From Chryseobacterium sp. GVT01B (GTDB taxonomy: Bacteria > Bacteroidota > Bacteroidia > Flavobacteriales > Weeksellaceae), in NCBI RefSeq assembly GCF_019970045.1, contig NZ_JAHXYI010000007.1:186001-250000 (forward strand): DNA of 64,000 nucleotides, read 5' to 3'. The translations under genes were made by a program, and so were the position numbers. This document shows positions 63,978 to 64,000 of the stretch, in pieces. Each line of letters begins with the position of its first letter. Within the stretch, counting starts at the first letter, position 1. The notes beneath the pieces were generated by a model. It was given only the letters and a program-made list of their open reading frames with translations. It did no database searches and was not told the DNA's origin.

Positions 63978-64000
63978 AACAAATAAATTCTGTATAGTAT

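Overview
The window is chromosomal DNA of a Flavobacteriia bacterium, most likely Chryseobacterium or a close Weeksellaceae relative. The evidence is low GC, Bacteroidetes-type promoters (TTG, about 19 nt, TAnnTTTG), almost no Shine-Dalgarno sequences, the gldKLMN type IX secretion/gliding locus, T9SS type A and type B sorting domains, and GLPGLI, DUF4270, DUF6443-RHS and DUF6496 proteins. No rRNA, CRISPR array, prophage or intact insertion sequence was seen. Layout, 1-8.9 kb: a minus-strand trio of a split 5'-nucleotidase and the start of a PorZ-like propeller protein; dapA; a GNAT acetyltransferase; an overlapping AraC-regulator/pseudo-receiver pair; a long non-coding stretch with a perfect inverted repeat; recG; a secreted thioredoxin. 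8.9-14.6 kb: three POT-family peptide transporters, with an internally deleted YhcG-type nuclease remnant between the first two. 14.7-28.6 kb: GLPGLI protein, DPP-IV peptidase, small DUF genes, a glucan-phosphorylase-like protein without the usual PLP lysine, an unrecognised possible PD-(D/E)XK protein, a T9SS type B surface protein, a DUF1572 protein, mtaB, an FMN glutamate-synthase-like protein, an FKBP-like lipoprotein and an S4 protein. 28.6-41.5 kb: aroK, a tRNA-Lys/Leu/Lys operon, panC, an N-terminal-only glycogen synthase, a DUF4270 lipoprotein, glmS, gldKLMN, a FAD oxidoreductase and a SemiSWEET. 41.5-49.3 kb: two small lipoproteins, a 600-nt non-coding stretch, and a complete RND efflux operon. 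49.6-59.9 kb: the most unusual part. A T9SS-sorted repeat protein, a 940-aa exported Rhs/YD partner, and a 1240-aa DUF6443-Rhs protein with a variable C-terminal tail are followed by three tandem paralogous membrane-anchored proteins and a truncated fourth. Each full copy is followed by a hairpin whose arms covary. This looks like a polymorphic-toxin-type module with an expanded immunity-like array. The array ends in a junction with a decayed HTH regulator gene and a degenerate 22-bp tandem array. 60.4-64 kb: map, azoR, an M20 peptidase and intergenic inverted repeats. The likely themes are surface export by T9SS (PorZ-like, GldKLMN, sorted cargo), peptide use (DPP-IV, three POT transporters, M20 peptidase), core biosynthesis (dapA, aroK, panC, glmS), and a variable competition-type locus. 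All functional calls come from reading motifs by eye; no database searches were run.
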